Assembly (NCBI GenBank): GCA_947630745.1
Contig: CANRIT010000004.1
Coordinates: forward strand, 44,122-108,121
Direction of reading: 5' to 3'
Source of the DNA: an uncultured Clostridia bacterium
GTDB lineage: Bacteria > Bacillota > Clostridia > Christensenellales > UBA1242
Length of the DNA stretch: 64,000 bases
Made by a program: the position numbers and the translations under genes. The notes under the pieces are model-generated. The model saw only the letters and a list, made by a program, of their open reading frames with translations, did not search any database and was not told where the DNA came from. The stretch's first letter is position 1, and every line of letters starts with the position of its first letter. Positions 29,304 through 39,821 of this stretch are shown here, piece by piece.

Positions 29304-29394
29304 TAGTTTTAAATAAATTTTACGCACAAAATTGGTTAAAATTTTAAACTTTTTTTGTTGCATAAAAATAAAAAAAACTTGTGGTTAGCAAGTT

Positions 29395-29928
29395 TTATCT
29401 TCTTAAAACAGCAACTTGGTTGCCTACAATGTTGTTAAATTCTTCTTCGGTTAAATAACTGCGCTTAATTTCTTTTGCCAGATTTTGAAAGTTTGCACTG
29501 TTTTGTTGGTAAACGCTTAGGCTGTAACCGCCATTTTGATAGTGTTTAATAATCAAATCGTAATCTTTAGTCGCGCCATCTTTAACAATTTTGTAACGCA
29601 AAATAGGCACAACAAGCTGTTCACCTTTTTTAATTTTTTCCAAATAAATGCTGTCACAAATAAACAGATGTTGCAAAATGTTTTTGCTTTCAAAAGTTAA
29701 TTTTGTGCCAGTAAACTGGTCTAAATATGAAGTTTGTTCGTTTTCCCTACCAACAATATTAAAACCATTTCTGCCACGCGTTGATTTGCTGAAATAATTG
29801 ATTGTGTTGTGAGTGTTTGCTATTGATTGTGGCACATGCTTTAACACTCCTTCAACCATTTTTTTAAGTTCCGGACTGCAACTTTCTGCCAAGTCTAAAA
29901 CCGCTTGTAAATTTTGTTTGTTAATCAT
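29395..29928 (-). CDS. Hypothetical protein between rplQ and rpsL
   Basis: 177 aa ORF, own promoter-like sequence upstream, no recognised family. Confidence 0.6.
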   Translation of the reverse strand: MINKQNLQAVLDLAESCSPELKKMVEGVLKHVPQSIANTHNTINYFSKSTRGRNGFNIVGRENEQTSYLDQFTGTKLTFESKNILQHLFICDSIYLEKIKKGEQLVVPILRYKIVKDGATKDYDLIIKHYQNGGYSLSVYQQNSANFQNLAKEIKRSYLTEEEFNNIVGNQVAVLRR

Positions 29929-30162
29929 AAAGTCTCCTTAGTATACGGCTAATATTTTAGCACAAAATAAAAATTTGTCAACAGATTTGTGTCGATTTTA
30001 TTTGTTTTTTAATTATTTTTTTAAAACTAAAAAAATTTAATTTTTATATTATTAACTTGATGAAATTTTTTTAAAATATCAAAATTTCTAATAATTATAA
30101 AAAATTAGTAAAAAATCAAAAAAAATAATAAAAATAAAAAAAGTTTGCACAAATTGTGCAAA

Positions 30163-30672
30163 CTAAATTAACTCTATAATAGCCATTTCGGAAGCATCGC
30201 CTGCGCGTTGACCAACTTTTATAATTCTGGTGTAGCCACCGCCATTGCCAGTTTCTTTAATGCGAGCAGCATATTTTGGAGCATACACATTAAATATTTT
30301 TTCCAACAATGGGTTTTTAATGTTATCAATACGAGCAAGGAAATCCGCCTTCTTTTCACCTGGCTTGCGTTGTTCTTTAACCGAATAAACCTTTGCCATA
30401 ATTGCGCGCCTTGCTGCAAGTTTTTTAGGGCCATCATTGATAACTTGTTTGGTAACTTTTTCGCCTTTTTTGTTGATGCTTTCCTTTTGAACGGTAACAA
30501 CATCTTCGTAAGAATTGATTGCAAGGGTTAAAATCTTTTCAACATAGCTCTTTAAAGATTTTGCTCTTGCAACGGTGGTGGTTATTTTACCATACCACAA
30601 CAAATCGGTTGCTTGGTTGCGCATGATTGCCACTCTTTCTTTACTTGGACGATTTAATTTCATTATACGCAT
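30163..30672 (-). CDS. rplQ: 50S ribosomal protein L17
   Basis: MKLNRPSKERVAIMRNQATDLLWYGKITTTVARAKSLKSYVEKI; likely start at the second Met. Confidence 0.95.
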   Translation of the reverse strand: MRIMKLNRPSKERVAIMRNQATDLLWYGKITTTVARAKSLKSYVEKILTLAINSYEDVVTVQKESINKKGEKVTKQVINDGPKKLAARRAIMAKVYSVKEQRKPGEKKADFLARIDNIKNPLLEKIFNVYAPKYAARIKETGNGGGYTRIIKVGQRAGDASEMAIIELI

Positions 30673-30717
30673 CTAATTTCTCCTTTTAAATTGAATTTAT
30701 CTAAGATAAATAAAATT

Positions 30718-31674
30718 TTAATACTTATCGCTACCTTCAAGGATAATGCCATAGGATTCCAATTTTTTAATAACTTCTTCCATAGACTTTGCGCCCATGT
30801 TGCGAACTTTAAGCATTTCTGCACGGCTCTTTTTGGCAAGTTCGCCAATAGTGTCAATGCCGGCACGCTTTAAGCAGTTGTATGAACGCACGCTTAATTC
30901 CATTTCCTCAATAGGTTTTTCAAATAATTTAGTTCTTTCATCTTCTTTTCTAGCAACAAGGATGTTAACTCCGTCCATGCCTTCAACCAATTCAACAAAC
31001 ATTGTTGCGTAGTCGTTAAGTAATTTTGCGGAAAGAGCAACCACTTCTTTTGCAGATACTGTGCCACGAGTTTGAACATCAAGCACAAGTTTATCAAAGT
31101 CCAAACTTCTGCCAACACGGCTGGATTGAACTTCAAAATTTACACGTTTAACCGGAGTGAAAAGGCTATCAATTGCAATATAGTCAACTTCATCCGAAAA
31201 CTCTTTATTCATGCTTGCAGGTGAGTATCCCCTACCACGACCAACATAAAGAGTAGCATCCAAAATACCATCGTCATCAAGTGTGCAGATGTATTGCTCT
31301 GGATTAACAACCGAAATGCCGTCTGGGCAGGTTATATCTTTTGCATAAACCACAGCAGGACCTTTTTTGTTTATGGTCATGTAACCCTTAAAGTCTTCTG
31401 CCTGGCTTTCAGTTTTAACAGCAACTGCTTTTAAGTTAAGCACAATGTCTGGCACATCTTCAGTTACGCCTTTGATGGTAGAAAATTCGTGCAAAACGCC
31501 CGCAATTTTAATACCAACAATGGCCGCACCAGGAAGTGAACTTAAAAGAGTACGCCTTAACATATTGCCAATGGTGATGCCAAAGCCCTTTTCCAATGGT
31601 TCAACCGTAATAATTGCGTGTGCACCATTATCTTGCTCTTCTAACTGAATTTTTGGTTTTTCAATTTCCATCAT
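30718..31674 (-). CDS. rpoA: RNA polymerase alpha subunit
   Basis: PLEKGFGITIGNMLRRTLLSSLPGAAI; alpha-CTD ELSVRSYNCLKRAGIDTIGEL. Confidence 0.99.
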   Translation of the reverse strand: MMEIEKPKIQLEEQDNGAHAIITVEPLEKGFGITIGNMLRRTLLSSLPGAAIVGIKIAGVLHEFSTIKGVTEDVPDIVLNLKAVAVKTESQAEDFKGYMTINKKGPAVVYAKDITCPDGISVVNPEQYICTLDDDGILDATLYVGRGRGYSPASMNKEFSDEVDYIAIDSLFTPVKRVNFEVQSSRVGRSLDFDKLVLDVQTRGTVSAKEVVALSAKLLNDYATMFVELVEGMDGVNILVARKEDERTKLFEKPIEEMELSVRSYNCLKRAGIDTIGELAKKSRAEMLKVRNMGAKSMEEVIKKLESYGIILEGSDKY

Positions 31675-31688
31675 AATTTTATCTCCTA

Positions 31689-32312
31689 TTATCTTGAATA
31701 GAACTCAACAATTAAGTGTTCTTTTACATTTAAGTCTATGTCTTCACGCACTGGTTCTGCAAGCACTTTGCCCGACAGAGTTTTTGCGTCAAATTCCAAC
31801 CATTTTGGAGTTACAGGTTTGCTGTCTTTTAAGCCTTTAAACATTTCTAACCCTTGTTTAGATTCTTTAACAGCAATTACATCACCAACCTTAACTTCGT
31901 AAGATGGGATGTTAACCTTTTTGCCATTTACTGTTATGTGACCATGGTTGACAATTTGCCTTGCTTGCGTTCTGGACGCACCAAAGCCCAAACGATAAAC
32001 CACGTTGTCAAGGCGCATTTCAAGCATTTTTAACAATTCCAAACCAGTGTTGCCCTTGCTTTTTGCAGCCTTTTCAAAACAGATTCTAAATTGTTTTTCC
32101 AACAAGCAATATGCTCTGCGCAATTTTTGTTTTTCACGCAATTGCACGCCATATTCAGAGATTTTTTTCTTTGCCCCGCCAACGCCATGTTGTCCTGGAA
32201 TAACTGGGCGTTTGTCAAATGGGCAATTTTTAAGACATTTTTCACCTTTAAGGTAAAGTTTGCAACCTTCACGGCGACATTGTCTGCAATCTGGAATAAT
32301 ATTTCTTGCCAT
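31689..32312 (-). CDS. rpsD: 30S ribosomal protein S4 (Cys-containing form)
   Basis: CRQCRREGCKLYLKGEKC, LEMRLDNVVYRLGFGASRTQARQIVNHGH. Confidence 0.98.
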   Translation of the reverse strand: MARNIIPDCRQCRREGCKLYLKGEKCLKNCPFDKRPVIPGQHGVGGAKKKISEYGVQLREKQKLRRAYCLLEKQFRICFEKAAKSKGNTGLELLKMLEMRLDNVVYRLGFGASRTQARQIVNHGHITVNGKKVNIPSYEVKVGDVIAVKESKQGLEMFKGLKDSKPVTPKWLEFDAKTLSGKVLAEPVREDIDLNVKEHLIVEFYSR

Positions 32313-32320
32313 AATTCCTC

Positions 32321-32710
32321 CTATAACCTTCTAGCCTTAGGTGGACGGCAACCGTTGTGTGGGATTGGAGAAACGTCTTTAATAAACAAAATAGGTAATC
32401 CAACTGAGCCCACTGCACGGATTGCAGCCTCACGGCCATTGCCTGCGCCTTTAATGAAAATGCCAAGCTTGTTTATGCCAAAGTTGGCAACATTTTTAAG
32501 TGCAGTTTCCACCACTTGTTGAGCAACAAATGGCGTACTTTTTTTAGCACCACGGTTGCCAAGTGCACCTGCGCTGCTTTGGTCAAGACGATTGCCATTG
32601 CTATCGGTTAAGGTAACCAAGGTGTTGTTGCTGGTTGCTTGAATATGAACATGACCTTCGCCATTAGCAACCAAAATTTTCTTTTTCTTAGTTTCTTTTT
32701 TAACAGCCAT
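32321..32710 (-). CDS. rpsK: 30S ribosomal protein S11
   Basis: GRGEAAIRA-type segment, IKDVSPIPHNGCRPPKARRL. Confidence 0.98.
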   Translation of the reverse strand: MAVKKETKKKKILVANGEGHVHIQATSNNTLVTLTDSNGNRLDQSSAGALGNRGAKKSTPFVAQQVVETALKNVANFGINKLGIFIKGAGNGREAAIRAVGSVGLPILFIKDVSPIPHNGCRPPKARRL

Positions 32711-32720
32711 TTTTCACTCC

Positions 32721-33089
32721 TTACTTCTTCTTATTTGCTATTGTCTTTTTAGGGCCTTTTCTTGTGCGGGCGTTTTGTTTAGAACTTTGCCCACGCACAG
32801 GAAGATTTGCAATGTGCCTTAATCCACGATAGCATCTAATTTCTTTTAAGCGCTTAATGTCAAGCGCAACATTTTTTCTTCTTTCGCCTTCCACAACAAA
32901 ATTAGCCTCTATGTATTTACGAATAGAAGCAATTTCACTTTCTGTAAGGTCTTTAACTCTGGTGTCTGGATTGATGCCAGTTGCAGCCAGAATTTTGTTT
33001 GAACTAACTCTACCAATACCATAGATGTAGGTAAGTCCAATTTCTACCCTCTTTTCATTAGGTAAATCCACACCCGCTATACGAGCCAT
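32721..33089 (-). CDS. rpsM: 30S ribosomal protein S13
   Basis: [39 protein letters not shown]. Confidence 0.98.
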   Translation of the reverse strand: MARIAGVDLPNEKRVEIGLTYIYGIGRVSSNKILAATGINPDTRVKDLTESEIASIRKYIEANFVVEGERRKNVALDIKRLKEIRCYRGLRHIANLPVRGQSSKQNARTRKGPKKTIANKKK

Positions 33090-33164
33090 ATATTATCCTC
33101 CCAAAAAATTTATTTACTCACATATTCAATTTGCCGCGAGAATATGTGCTTATTTTCAAATTAA

Positions 33165-33281
33165 CTAACCTTGGCGTTGTTTATGCTTTGGATTTTTAGA
33201 GCAAATAACCATAACCTTTCCGTTACGTTTGATAACTTTGCATTTGTCGCACATAGGTTTAACTGATGGTCTTACTTTCAT
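33165..33281 (-). CDS. rpmJ: 50S ribosomal protein L36
   Basis: Translated by hand (below ORF track cutoff): [47 protein letters not shown]. Confidence 0.97.
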   Translation of the reverse strand: MKVRPSVKPMCDKCKVIKRNGKVMVICSKNPKHKQRQG

Positions 33282-33369
33282 TTTCTCCTCCTAAATAATT
33301 AGAATTTTGAGGATTTATTGCCGTCTCACTTTCGCTTTAAGTAGGCATACAATCCTTTTACTAGCCCCG

Positions 33370-33591
33370 CTAGTTTTTGTCACGCCAAACGATTCTACCC
33401 TTGGTTAAATCGTACGGACTCATTTCCACCTTAACCTTGTCGCCAACCAAAATGCGAATAAAGTTAAAACGCAGTTTGCCAGAAACATATGCGGTTATTA
33501 TGTGGTTGTTCATAATTTTAACCTTAAAGTTTGCGTTGCCTAAAACTTCAACAACTTCGCCCTCGGCTTCAATTACATCTTCTTTTGACAT
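33370..33591 (-). CDS. infA: Translation initiation factor IF-1
   Basis: [44 protein letters not shown] track start is 14 codons too long. Confidence 0.95.
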   Translation of the reverse strand: MSKEDVIEAEGEVVEVLGNANFKVKIMNNHIITAYVSGKLRFNFIRILVGDKVKVEMSPYDLTKGRIVWRDKN

Positions 33592-33592
33592 A

Positions 33593-33856
33593 TCACTCCT
33601 TAAATTTTTTAATAAGTCTAAAAATTTCTGCATTTGTGCTTGCCGAACTATTTACTTTGCCGTAAATATAGTCGTCATGTGCAACTTTAACCAAGTGCTT
33701 AGGATTTTTAAGTTTGGGCTTGTCCGCCGTTTTGTACCTACCATCTATTATAACAACTTTTCCAGTTTTGTCAATAGATATTACAATAAATAATCGGTTT
33801 TTATCGTGCCCTGATATAGATTTTACAATATCACCCGCTTTAAATTCCACTTTCAC
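33593..33856 (-). CDS. KOW-domain RNA-binding protein (L14e-like)
   Basis: [51 protein letters not shown]; typical clostridial position between map and infA. Confidence 0.85.
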   Translation of the reverse strand: MKVEFKAGDIVKSISGHDKNRLFIVISIDKTGKVVIIDGRYKTADKPKLKNPKHLVKVAHDDYIYGKVNSSASTNAEIFRLIKKFKE

Positions 33857-33858
33857 TC

Positions 33859-34605
33859 CTATAAAGTTAAAATTTCAACGCCATCTTCTTTTATTAAAAT
33901 GGTGTTTTCGTAATGCGCGCTTGGAAGACCGTCTTCTGTGGTTACTGTCCAGTCATTATCCTCCAAAAACACATAGCGTTTGCCCATGGTTGACATTGGT
34001 TCAATTGCCAAAGTCATGCCCGCTTGCAACACAATACCACTATTGTAGTTGCCATAGTTTGGCACAAGTGGGTCTTCATGTAATTTTGTGCCCACACCAT
34101 GCCCAGTAAGTTCACGCACCACACCGTAGCCGCGCTCTTCCAAATACTGTTGAATGCGGTGGCTGATATGCCCTAGGCGTGAGCCTGCTTTTATACCTTC
34201 AATACCAGCAAAGAAACTATCTTTGGTGGCTTGTATAAGGTTTGATTTTTCCACCGTCACATTGCCAACCGGAAATGTTCGGGCTGCATCTGAATGATAC
34301 CCCTTATAAATGACGCCACAATCGATGCTTATTATGTCGCCCTCTTTAAGTGGGATGTCCGTACAAAATCCGTGCACCACTTGGTCGTTTACGCTGGCAC
34401 AGATTGTGTACGGAAATCCTTCGTAGTTTAAAAAGGAAGGAGTCGCACCTTGTTTTATTATGTAGTTATAAGCCAAATCGTTAAGGTGCAAACTGGTTTG
34501 GCCAGGATAAATGGATTGTTCAATAAGCGCAAGCGCGTCTTTTAAAATTTTGCCCGCGATGCGCATTTTTTCAATCTCATCTTTATTTTTAATTGTTACA
34601 TTCAT
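33859..34605 (-). CDS. map: Methionine aminopeptidase
   Basis: INDQVVHG-type SVNDQVVHGF, SIDCGVIYKGYHSDAARTF, ELTGHGVGTKLHEDPLVPN. Confidence 0.97.
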   Translation of the reverse strand: MNVTIKNKDEIEKMRIAGKILKDALALIEQSIYPGQTSLHLNDLAYNYIIKQGATPSFLNYEGFPYTICASVNDQVVHGFCTDIPLKEGDIISIDCGVIYKGYHSDAARTFPVGNVTVEKSNLIQATKDSFFAGIEGIKAGSRLGHISHRIQQYLEERGYGVVRELTGHGVGTKLHEDPLVPNYGNYNSGIVLQAGMTLAIEPMSTMGKRYVFLEDNDWTVTTEDGLPSAHYENTILIKEDGVEILTL

Positions 34606-35210
34606 TATAACACCTTTAAAACATCGTTAACGACATTTTGTAACGGACGATTTGCGTCCACTTCACACACAATGCCCTGCTGTTTATAGTATTCCAACAT
34701 AGGCAATGTAAGTAAATCGAACTGTTGAAAGCGTTTGTCTATGCCTTCGCGCGTGTCGTCTGTACGGGTGTACAATTCGCCACCGCAAACTGGACAAATG
34801 TTGTTTTTAACTTCCAACTTGCTGGTGACATAATTGCAATTTTTGCAAGTAAGCCGATTTGTAAGCCTGGTGTATGCGGTTTGTTTGTCCAATTTTAGGT
34901 AAACAACCTTGTCCACCTTAGCAATTGACTTAAACGCCTCGGCTTGCTCAACATTGCGCGGAAAAGCATCAAAAAGTATGTTTTTTTTGCCCTTGATTGC
35001 TTGTTTAACCACAGTTAGTGTGGTGTCAAGGTCAACCAAAATGCCTTTGTCCATAGTTTGTTTAAGTTTTTGCCCAAGTTGCGAGCCAGTGGCGATTTCT
35101 TTTCTAAAAAGTTCGCCAGTTGCAATAACATCATAAGGTTTAATTTTTGTAACCTCTTTAATCACTGCGCCCTTGCCCGCGCCTTGAACCCCAACAAATA
35201 CTATATTCAT
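34605..35210 (-). CDS. adk: Adenylate kinase (zinc LID form)
   Basis: VGVQGAGKGAVIKE P-loop, DAFPR, CKNC...CPVCG LID, RTDDTREGIDKR. Confidence 0.9.
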   Translation of the reverse strand: MNIVFVGVQGAGKGAVIKEVTKIKPYDVIATGELFRKEIATGSQLGQKLKQTMDKGILVDLDTTLTVVKQAIKGKKNILFDAFPRNVEQAEAFKSIAKVDKVVYLKLDKQTAYTRLTNRLTCKNCNYVTSKLEVKNNICPVCGGELYTRTDDTREGIDKRFQQFDLLTLPMLEYYKQQGIVCEVDANRPLQNVVNDVLKVL

Positions 35211-35216
35211 TTTAAC

Positions 35217-36527
35217 CTACTTTAAAAAGCCGCGATAGTTACGCATCATCATCTGCGCTTCTAGCTGCTTGTCAAATTCAAGTGCAACCGACACAATAAT
35301 CAGCAAACCAGTTGCGGTAAATGCTGCTGTTATGCCCGGACCAACAATTGCTTTAATTACAAGTGTTGGGATAAGCGCCATAAACGCCAAGAATATTGCG
35401 CCAAATAATGTTATGCGTTTGTTTATGCTGCCCAAATATTGCGCAGTTGGTTTGCCTGGACGAATGCCCGGGATAAACCCACCTTGCTGTTGAATTTGCT
35501 TGCTTATTTGCTCGGTGTCGAAGTTTAACATGGTGTAGAAATATGCAAAAGCCAAAATCAAAAGCGCCATAATAACTGCATACAACCAACTGCCCGCACC
35601 AAGATAAGTGTTCCACCACCTTACAAAAGCATTGTTTGCGTTAGGGCTGAACACACTCATAATAAGTTGTGGGAAAGTTAAAATTGTGCTTGCAAATATA
35701 ATTGGCATAACCCCGTTTGCGTTTACGCGAACTGGGATGTAGGTGGATTGCCCGCCATACATTTTTCTGCCTTTCATCTGTTTTGCATACTGAACGCCAA
35801 CGCGCCGCTCACCACCATCAACAAACACAACAAGTGCAAATATAACAATAAGGCAAATTACAAACAAAATAAGTTGCCAGATTGCGGTTTGTGCCACTTC
35901 GCCGCCCTTGCCGATGTTTTGGAAGTTGGTAAGCATTGAGTTTGCTGCAGTGGACAAAATACCCACAAAGATAAGCAAACTTACGCCGTTGCCAATACCA
36001 ATTTCGGTGATTTTTTCACCAAGCCAAACGGTGAACATTGCGCCAGTAACCAGCATAAGCACAATAAAGCCATAGCACAAAAATTTGTTGTTGCCAAAAA
36101 CTTGCATGCTGGTTGCATCTGCCGTGCCAAAACCAACTGCAATACCAATTGCTTGTGCAACAGCCAAGATAAGTGCAACAATTTTGGTGTAAAAACTTAT
36201 TCTTTTTCTGCCGTCCGAGCCGCCTTCTTTAACCAACTTTTGCCAACTTGGTATAATTGCAGAAAGCAACTGTACAATAATTGACGCGGTTATATAAGGC
36301 GAAACACCAAGTGCTAAAAACGAGCCTTGGCTTAGCGCACCACCGTTTATTGAGCTTAACAGTCCCAAAAACTGGTTGCCTTCCACACCCGATGCGAATG
36401 TGTCAGGATTAACGCCTGGAATTGGCAGCCAACAACCAACGCGGTAAATAAACAGCAACAATAAGGTTAGCAGTAATTTGTTTCTTACCTCTTTAATTTT
36501 AAAGGCACCAGCCAATGTTTTAAACAT
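35217..36527 (-). CDS. secY: Preprotein translocase subunit SecY
   Basis: YRVGCWLPIPGVNPD, LGVSPYITASIIVQLL, GIGNGVSLLIF, ALEFDKQLEAQMMMRNYRGF. Confidence 0.98.
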   Translation of the reverse strand: MFKTLAGAFKIKEVRNKLLLTLLLLFIYRVGCWLPIPGVNPDTFASGVEGNQFLGLLSSINGGALSQGSFLALGVSPYITASIIVQLLSAIIPSWQKLVKEGGSDGRKRISFYTKIVALILAVAQAIGIAVGFGTADATSMQVFGNNKFLCYGFIVLMLVTGAMFTVWLGEKITEIGIGNGVSLLIFVGILSTAANSMLTNFQNIGKGGEVAQTAIWQLILFVICLIVIFALVVFVDGGERRVGVQYAKQMKGRKMYGGQSTYIPVRVNANGVMPIIFASTILTFPQLIMSVFSPNANNAFVRWWNTYLGAGSWLYAVIMALLILAFAYFYTMLNFDTEQISKQIQQQGGFIPGIRPGKPTAQYLGSINKRITLFGAIFLAFMALIPTLVIKAIVGPGITAAFTATGLLIIVSVALEFDKQLEAQMMMRNYRGFLK

Positions 36528-36973
36528 TACGCCTCCTCTACACTGCCACCCTGTGCGGTTATCTTCTCCTTTGCTGAGTTAGTAAATTTGTTTGCCACAA
36601 CCTTAACTGCAACGGTCAATTCACCATTGCCCAAAACCTTTACGCCGTCCTTTTCAATTTTGGAAAGGATGCCAGCATTAAGCAGTGCTTCTGCGTCAAC
36701 AGTTGCACCCTTTTTGAAGTTGTTAAGTTGGCTAACATTTACAATGCTATATACTTTTTTAAATTTTGCGTTGCTAAAACCCTTTGAAGGTAAACGCCTG
36801 TAAAGTGGATTTTGTCCACCTTCAAACCCTGGACGAACGCCGCCACCAGAACGCGCGTTTTGACCTTTGTGACCTTTTCCCGAAGTTTTGCCAAGACCAC
36901 TACCAAGTCCGCGACCAAGTCTTTTTTTGGCTTGCTTTTCGCCCTCAGCATTTTTTAAATCGTGAATATACAT
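36527..36973 (-). CDS. rplO: 50S ribosomal protein L15
   Basis: KRLGRGLGSGLGKTSGKGHKGQNARSGG, GGQNPLYRRLPKRGF-type. Confidence 0.97.
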   Translation of the reverse strand: MYIHDLKNAEGEKQAKKRLGRGLGSGLGKTSGKGHKGQNARSGGGVRPGFEGGQNPLYRRLPSKGFSNAKFKKVYSIVNVSQLNNFKKGATVDAEALLNAGILSKIEKDGVKVLGNGELTVAVKVVANKFTNSAKEKITAQGGSVEEA

Positions 36974-37167
36974 TATTCCTCCTCCACTTTAACCAAGTGT
37001 TTAACTTTAAAGATGCTGCCTCTTATGCAGTTGTTGTCAGGAAGAACTTTTGTTTGGTTAAGTTTTTTAAGCCCCAACGCTTCAACAATTTTGGCTTGCT
37101 CTTTGTTGTAACCAATAGGGCTTTTAATTAAAGTAACTTTTATGGTTTTTTCTTGTTTCTTTGCCAT
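36973..37167 (-). CDS. rpmD: 50S ribosomal protein L30
   Basis: IKVTLIKSPIGYNKEQAKIVEALGLKKLNQTKVL; start reset to MAKKQEK. Confidence 0.93.
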   Translation of the reverse strand: MAKKQEKTIKVTLIKSPIGYNKEQAKIVEALGLKKLNQTKVLPDNNCIRGSIFKVKHLVKVEEE

Positions 37168-37177
37168 AACACCCCTC

Positions 37178-37702
37178 CTAAATTTCTTCCACTGATTTAC
37201 CGCGCAATGCTGCAACTTGTTCTTTTGTTCTTAAACTTTTTAAGCCGTTTAAAGTTGCTTTAACCACATTTATTTTATCGGTAGAACCATAGATTTTTGC
37301 AGTGATGTCTGTGTAACCAGCCATTTCAAACACGGTACGAGCCGCGCCACCGCAAATTAAACCTGCACCTTGTTTACTAGGCAACATTTTAACACTGGTA
37401 CGAGTGAATTTGCCCACAGTTTCGTGCGGGATTGTACCATTTAAAACTGGAACAGTTATTAAGGTTTTTTTGGCTTGTTTTGTGGCTTTGTCTATTGCAA
37501 TAGGAACTTCTTTGGCTTTGCCAATGCCCATGCCAACTCTGCCCTTTTTGTCGCCAACAACCACAAGTGCAGAAAAGCGAAGTGTTCTGCCGCCTTTAAC
37601 AACCTTAGCAACACGACGGATGCCAAGCATTTTTTTGTCAAATTCGTCTTTTTCTTCCACTCTTTGCCTTGGTTTTCTAAATTTTTGTTGTTCTTGTGCC
37701 AT
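37178..37702 (-). CDS. rpsE: 30S ribosomal protein S5
   Basis: RRVAKVVKGGRTLRFSALVVVGDKKGRVGMGIGKAKEVP. Confidence 0.98.
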   Translation of the reverse strand: MAQEQQKFRKPRQRVEEKDEFDKKMLGIRRVAKVVKGGRTLRFSALVVVGDKKGRVGMGIGKAKEVPIAIDKATKQAKKTLITVPVLNGTIPHETVGKFTRTSVKMLPSKQGAGLICGGAARTVFEMAGYTDITAKIYGSTDKINVVKATLNGLKSLRTKEQVAALRGKSVEEI

Positions 37703-37711
37703 AATCTCTCC

Positions 37712-38080
37712 TTAAAACTTTAAGCCGCCGGCTCTTGCGCCGTCTGCCAATTCTTTAACTCTGCCAGTGTATAAATATCCGCCACGGTCAAACACCACGG
37801 TAGAAATCTTTTTAGCTTTTGCTGCTTTTGCAAGCTGTTCGCCAACAATACGCGCTTGTTCTTTATTGGTTTTGTCTTTAATAAGGGCTTTAACCTCTTT
37901 GTTTTCTGTACTGCAACTTGCAAGGGTAACACCCTTAACATCGTCAATAATTTGCGCATAAATGTTGTTTAAACTTCTGTAAACACAAAGCCTTGGGCAA
38001 GCAGAAGTACCTTTTAGGTCTTTTCTCAGTCTGATATGGCGAATGGTGCGTTTTGCATTTTTATTCTCTTTATTAATCAT
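37712..38080 (-). CDS. rplR: 50S ribosomal protein L18
   Basis: RPRLCVYRS-type [42 protein letters not shown]. Confidence 0.97.
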   Translation of the reverse strand: MINKENKNAKRTIRHIRLRKDLKGTSACPRLCVYRSLNNIYAQIIDDVKGVTLASCSTENKEVKALIKDKTNKEQARIVGEQLAKAAKAKKISTVVFDRGGYLYTGRVKELADGARAGGLKF

Positions 38081-38090
38081 ACCTTACCTC

Positions 38091-38636
38091 CTACTTCTTT
38101 TTGCCTGCTGCCTTACCAGGTTTAAGCACAAGCACTTCGTCCGAATAGCGTATGCCATAACCATGATAGTGGTCACATTTTTTAATATCTCTTATTTTTG
38201 CAGCAACTTCGCCAACAAGTTCTTTGTCCGCACCCTTAACCAAAATTGTGTTGATGTCTGGTGCTTCCAAGGTTATGCCTGGCACTTCTGCAAATTCAAC
38301 TGGATGGCTTAAACCTAAGTTCATAACCAACTTGTTGCCTTGCTTGTTTACCCTAAAACCTACACCTTTAACAATAAGCGTTTTGGTGTATCCGTCTTTT
38401 ACGCCAACAACCATGTTGTTGATAAGCTGACGATAAAGCCCTTGTTTTGCGTTGCTGTCAGTGGTTTCGTCCTTTCTTAAAACGTGAAGAACGTCACCTT
38501 CTAACTTAACTTCCAAGTTATTGGAAATTTGTTGTGATAAGGTTGCTTTTGCACCTTTTACAGTTACAACATTGCCGTTGATTTCAACAGTTACGCCTGC
38601 TGGAATCTGTATTGGTTTTTTACCTATTCTTGACAT
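38091..38636 (-). CDS. rplF: 50S ribosomal protein L6
   Basis: MSRIGKKPIQIPAGVTVEI, GVGFRVNKQGNKLVMNLGLSHPVEF. Confidence 0.98.
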   Translation of the reverse strand: MSRIGKKPIQIPAGVTVEINGNVVTVKGAKATLSQQISNNLEVKLEGDVLHVLRKDETTDSNAKQGLYRQLINNMVVGVKDGYTKTLIVKGVGFRVNKQGNKLVMNLGLSHPVEFAEVPGITLEAPDINTILVKGADKELVGEVAAKIRDIKKCDHYHGYGIRYSDEVLVLKPGKAAGKKK

Positions 38637-38645
38637 AAGCCACCT

Positions 38646-39044
38646 CTACCACACATAGGCAAGCACTTCGCCGCCTACATTTAATTTTCTTGCGTTTTTA
38701 TCTGTGATTATACCCTTGTTTGTGGATATAATAGCAATCCCCAAGCCATTAAGAACTTTTGGTAACTTTTCTGCTTCTGCGTAGATGCGAAGGCCTGGTT
38801 TGCTAATTCTTTTAAGCCCTTGGATAACCTTTTCACCCTTAGGACCATACTTCAATTCTATTTCAATAAGTTTGATGCCTTCACTTTCTGTTTGCTTGAA
38901 ATCAACAATAAACCCTTCTTCTTTAAGGATTTGCGCGATTGCAAGTTTGGTTTTTGACATTGGCACACTTACTGATGAATGCTTATTTGCATTTGCATTG
39001 CGGATGCGAGTAAGCATATCTGCTATTGGATCTGAAATTAACAT
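38646..39044 (-). CDS. rpsH: 30S ribosomal protein S8
   Basis: [41 protein letters not shown]. Confidence 0.98.
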   Translation of the reverse strand: MLISDPIADMLTRIRNANANKHSSVSVPMSKTKLAIAQILKEEGFIVDFKQTESEGIKLIEIELKYGPKGEKVIQGLKRISKPGLRIYAEAEKLPKVLNGLGIAIISTNKGIITDKNARKLNVGGEVLAYVW

Positions 39045-39056
39045 ATTCCCTCCTTA

Positions 39057-39242
39057 TTACCAACTGGACTTCTTAACGCCAGGGAGTTCCCCTTTAAGTG
39101 CTAAGTTCCTAAAACATATTCTGCAAATACCATATTTTTTAAGTACTGCGTGTGGGCGACCACAAATAGAACATCTCGTATATTCACGAGTTGTAAACTT
39201 TTGTTTACGCTGTTGTTTTAATATCATTGCTTTTCTTGCCAT
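39057..39242 (-). CDS. rpsZ: 30S ribosomal protein S14 type Z
   Basis: [48 protein letters not shown]. Confidence 0.97.
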   Translation of the reverse strand: MARKAMILKQQRKQKFTTREYTRCSICGRPHAVLKKYGICRICFRNLALKGELPGVKKSSW

Positions 39243-39250
39243 AATAACTC

Positions 39251-39808
39251 CTATTTAACCTTTTTAAATGGTACGCCCATAAGCGCTAACAATTCTTTGG
39301 CTTCTTCGTTTGTTTTTGCGCTGGTTACAATCATAATATCAAACCCGCGAACTGCATCGATTTTATCGTACACAATTTCTGGGAAGATAATTTGTTCCTT
39401 AACGCCAAAACTGTAATTGCCCCTGCCGTCAAACGAGGTGGTGCTTAAACCTTGGAAGTCCCTAACACGTGGAAGAGCAACGGACACAAGTCTGTCAAAG
39501 AACTCGTACATCCTTTCCCCTCTAAGTGTAACCTTTGCGCCAATTTTTTGACCTTTTCTAATTTTAAAGTTACTTACTGATTTTTTAGCAAGTGTAACCA
39601 CTGCTTTTTGACCAGCAATCAAAGTCAATTCGTCAACCGCATTGTTGAAAGTTTTTGCGTTTTCCTTTTCTTTACCCAAGCGAAGAGAAAGCACAATCTT
39701 TTCAATTTTAGGAATTTCCATAACGTTTTTGTAGCCAAACTTTTGTTGCAACGCCTTTTTTACAACTTCATTATAGTATGCATGACGTCTATTTATTTCT
39801 TTTTCCAT
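39251..39808 (-). CDS. rplE: 50S ribosomal protein L5
   Basis: [57 protein letters not shown]. Confidence 0.98.
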   Translation of the reverse strand: MEKEINRRHAYYNEVVKKALQQKFGYKNVMEIPKIEKIVLSLRLGKEKENAKTFNNAVDELTLIAGQKAVVTLAKKSVSNFKIRKGQKIGAKVTLRGERMYEFFDRLVSVALPRVRDFQGLSTTSFDGRGNYSFGVKEQIIFPEIVYDKIDAVRGFDIMIVTSAKTNEEAKELLALMGVPFKKVK

Positions 39809-39821
39809 TTGTCATACTCCT

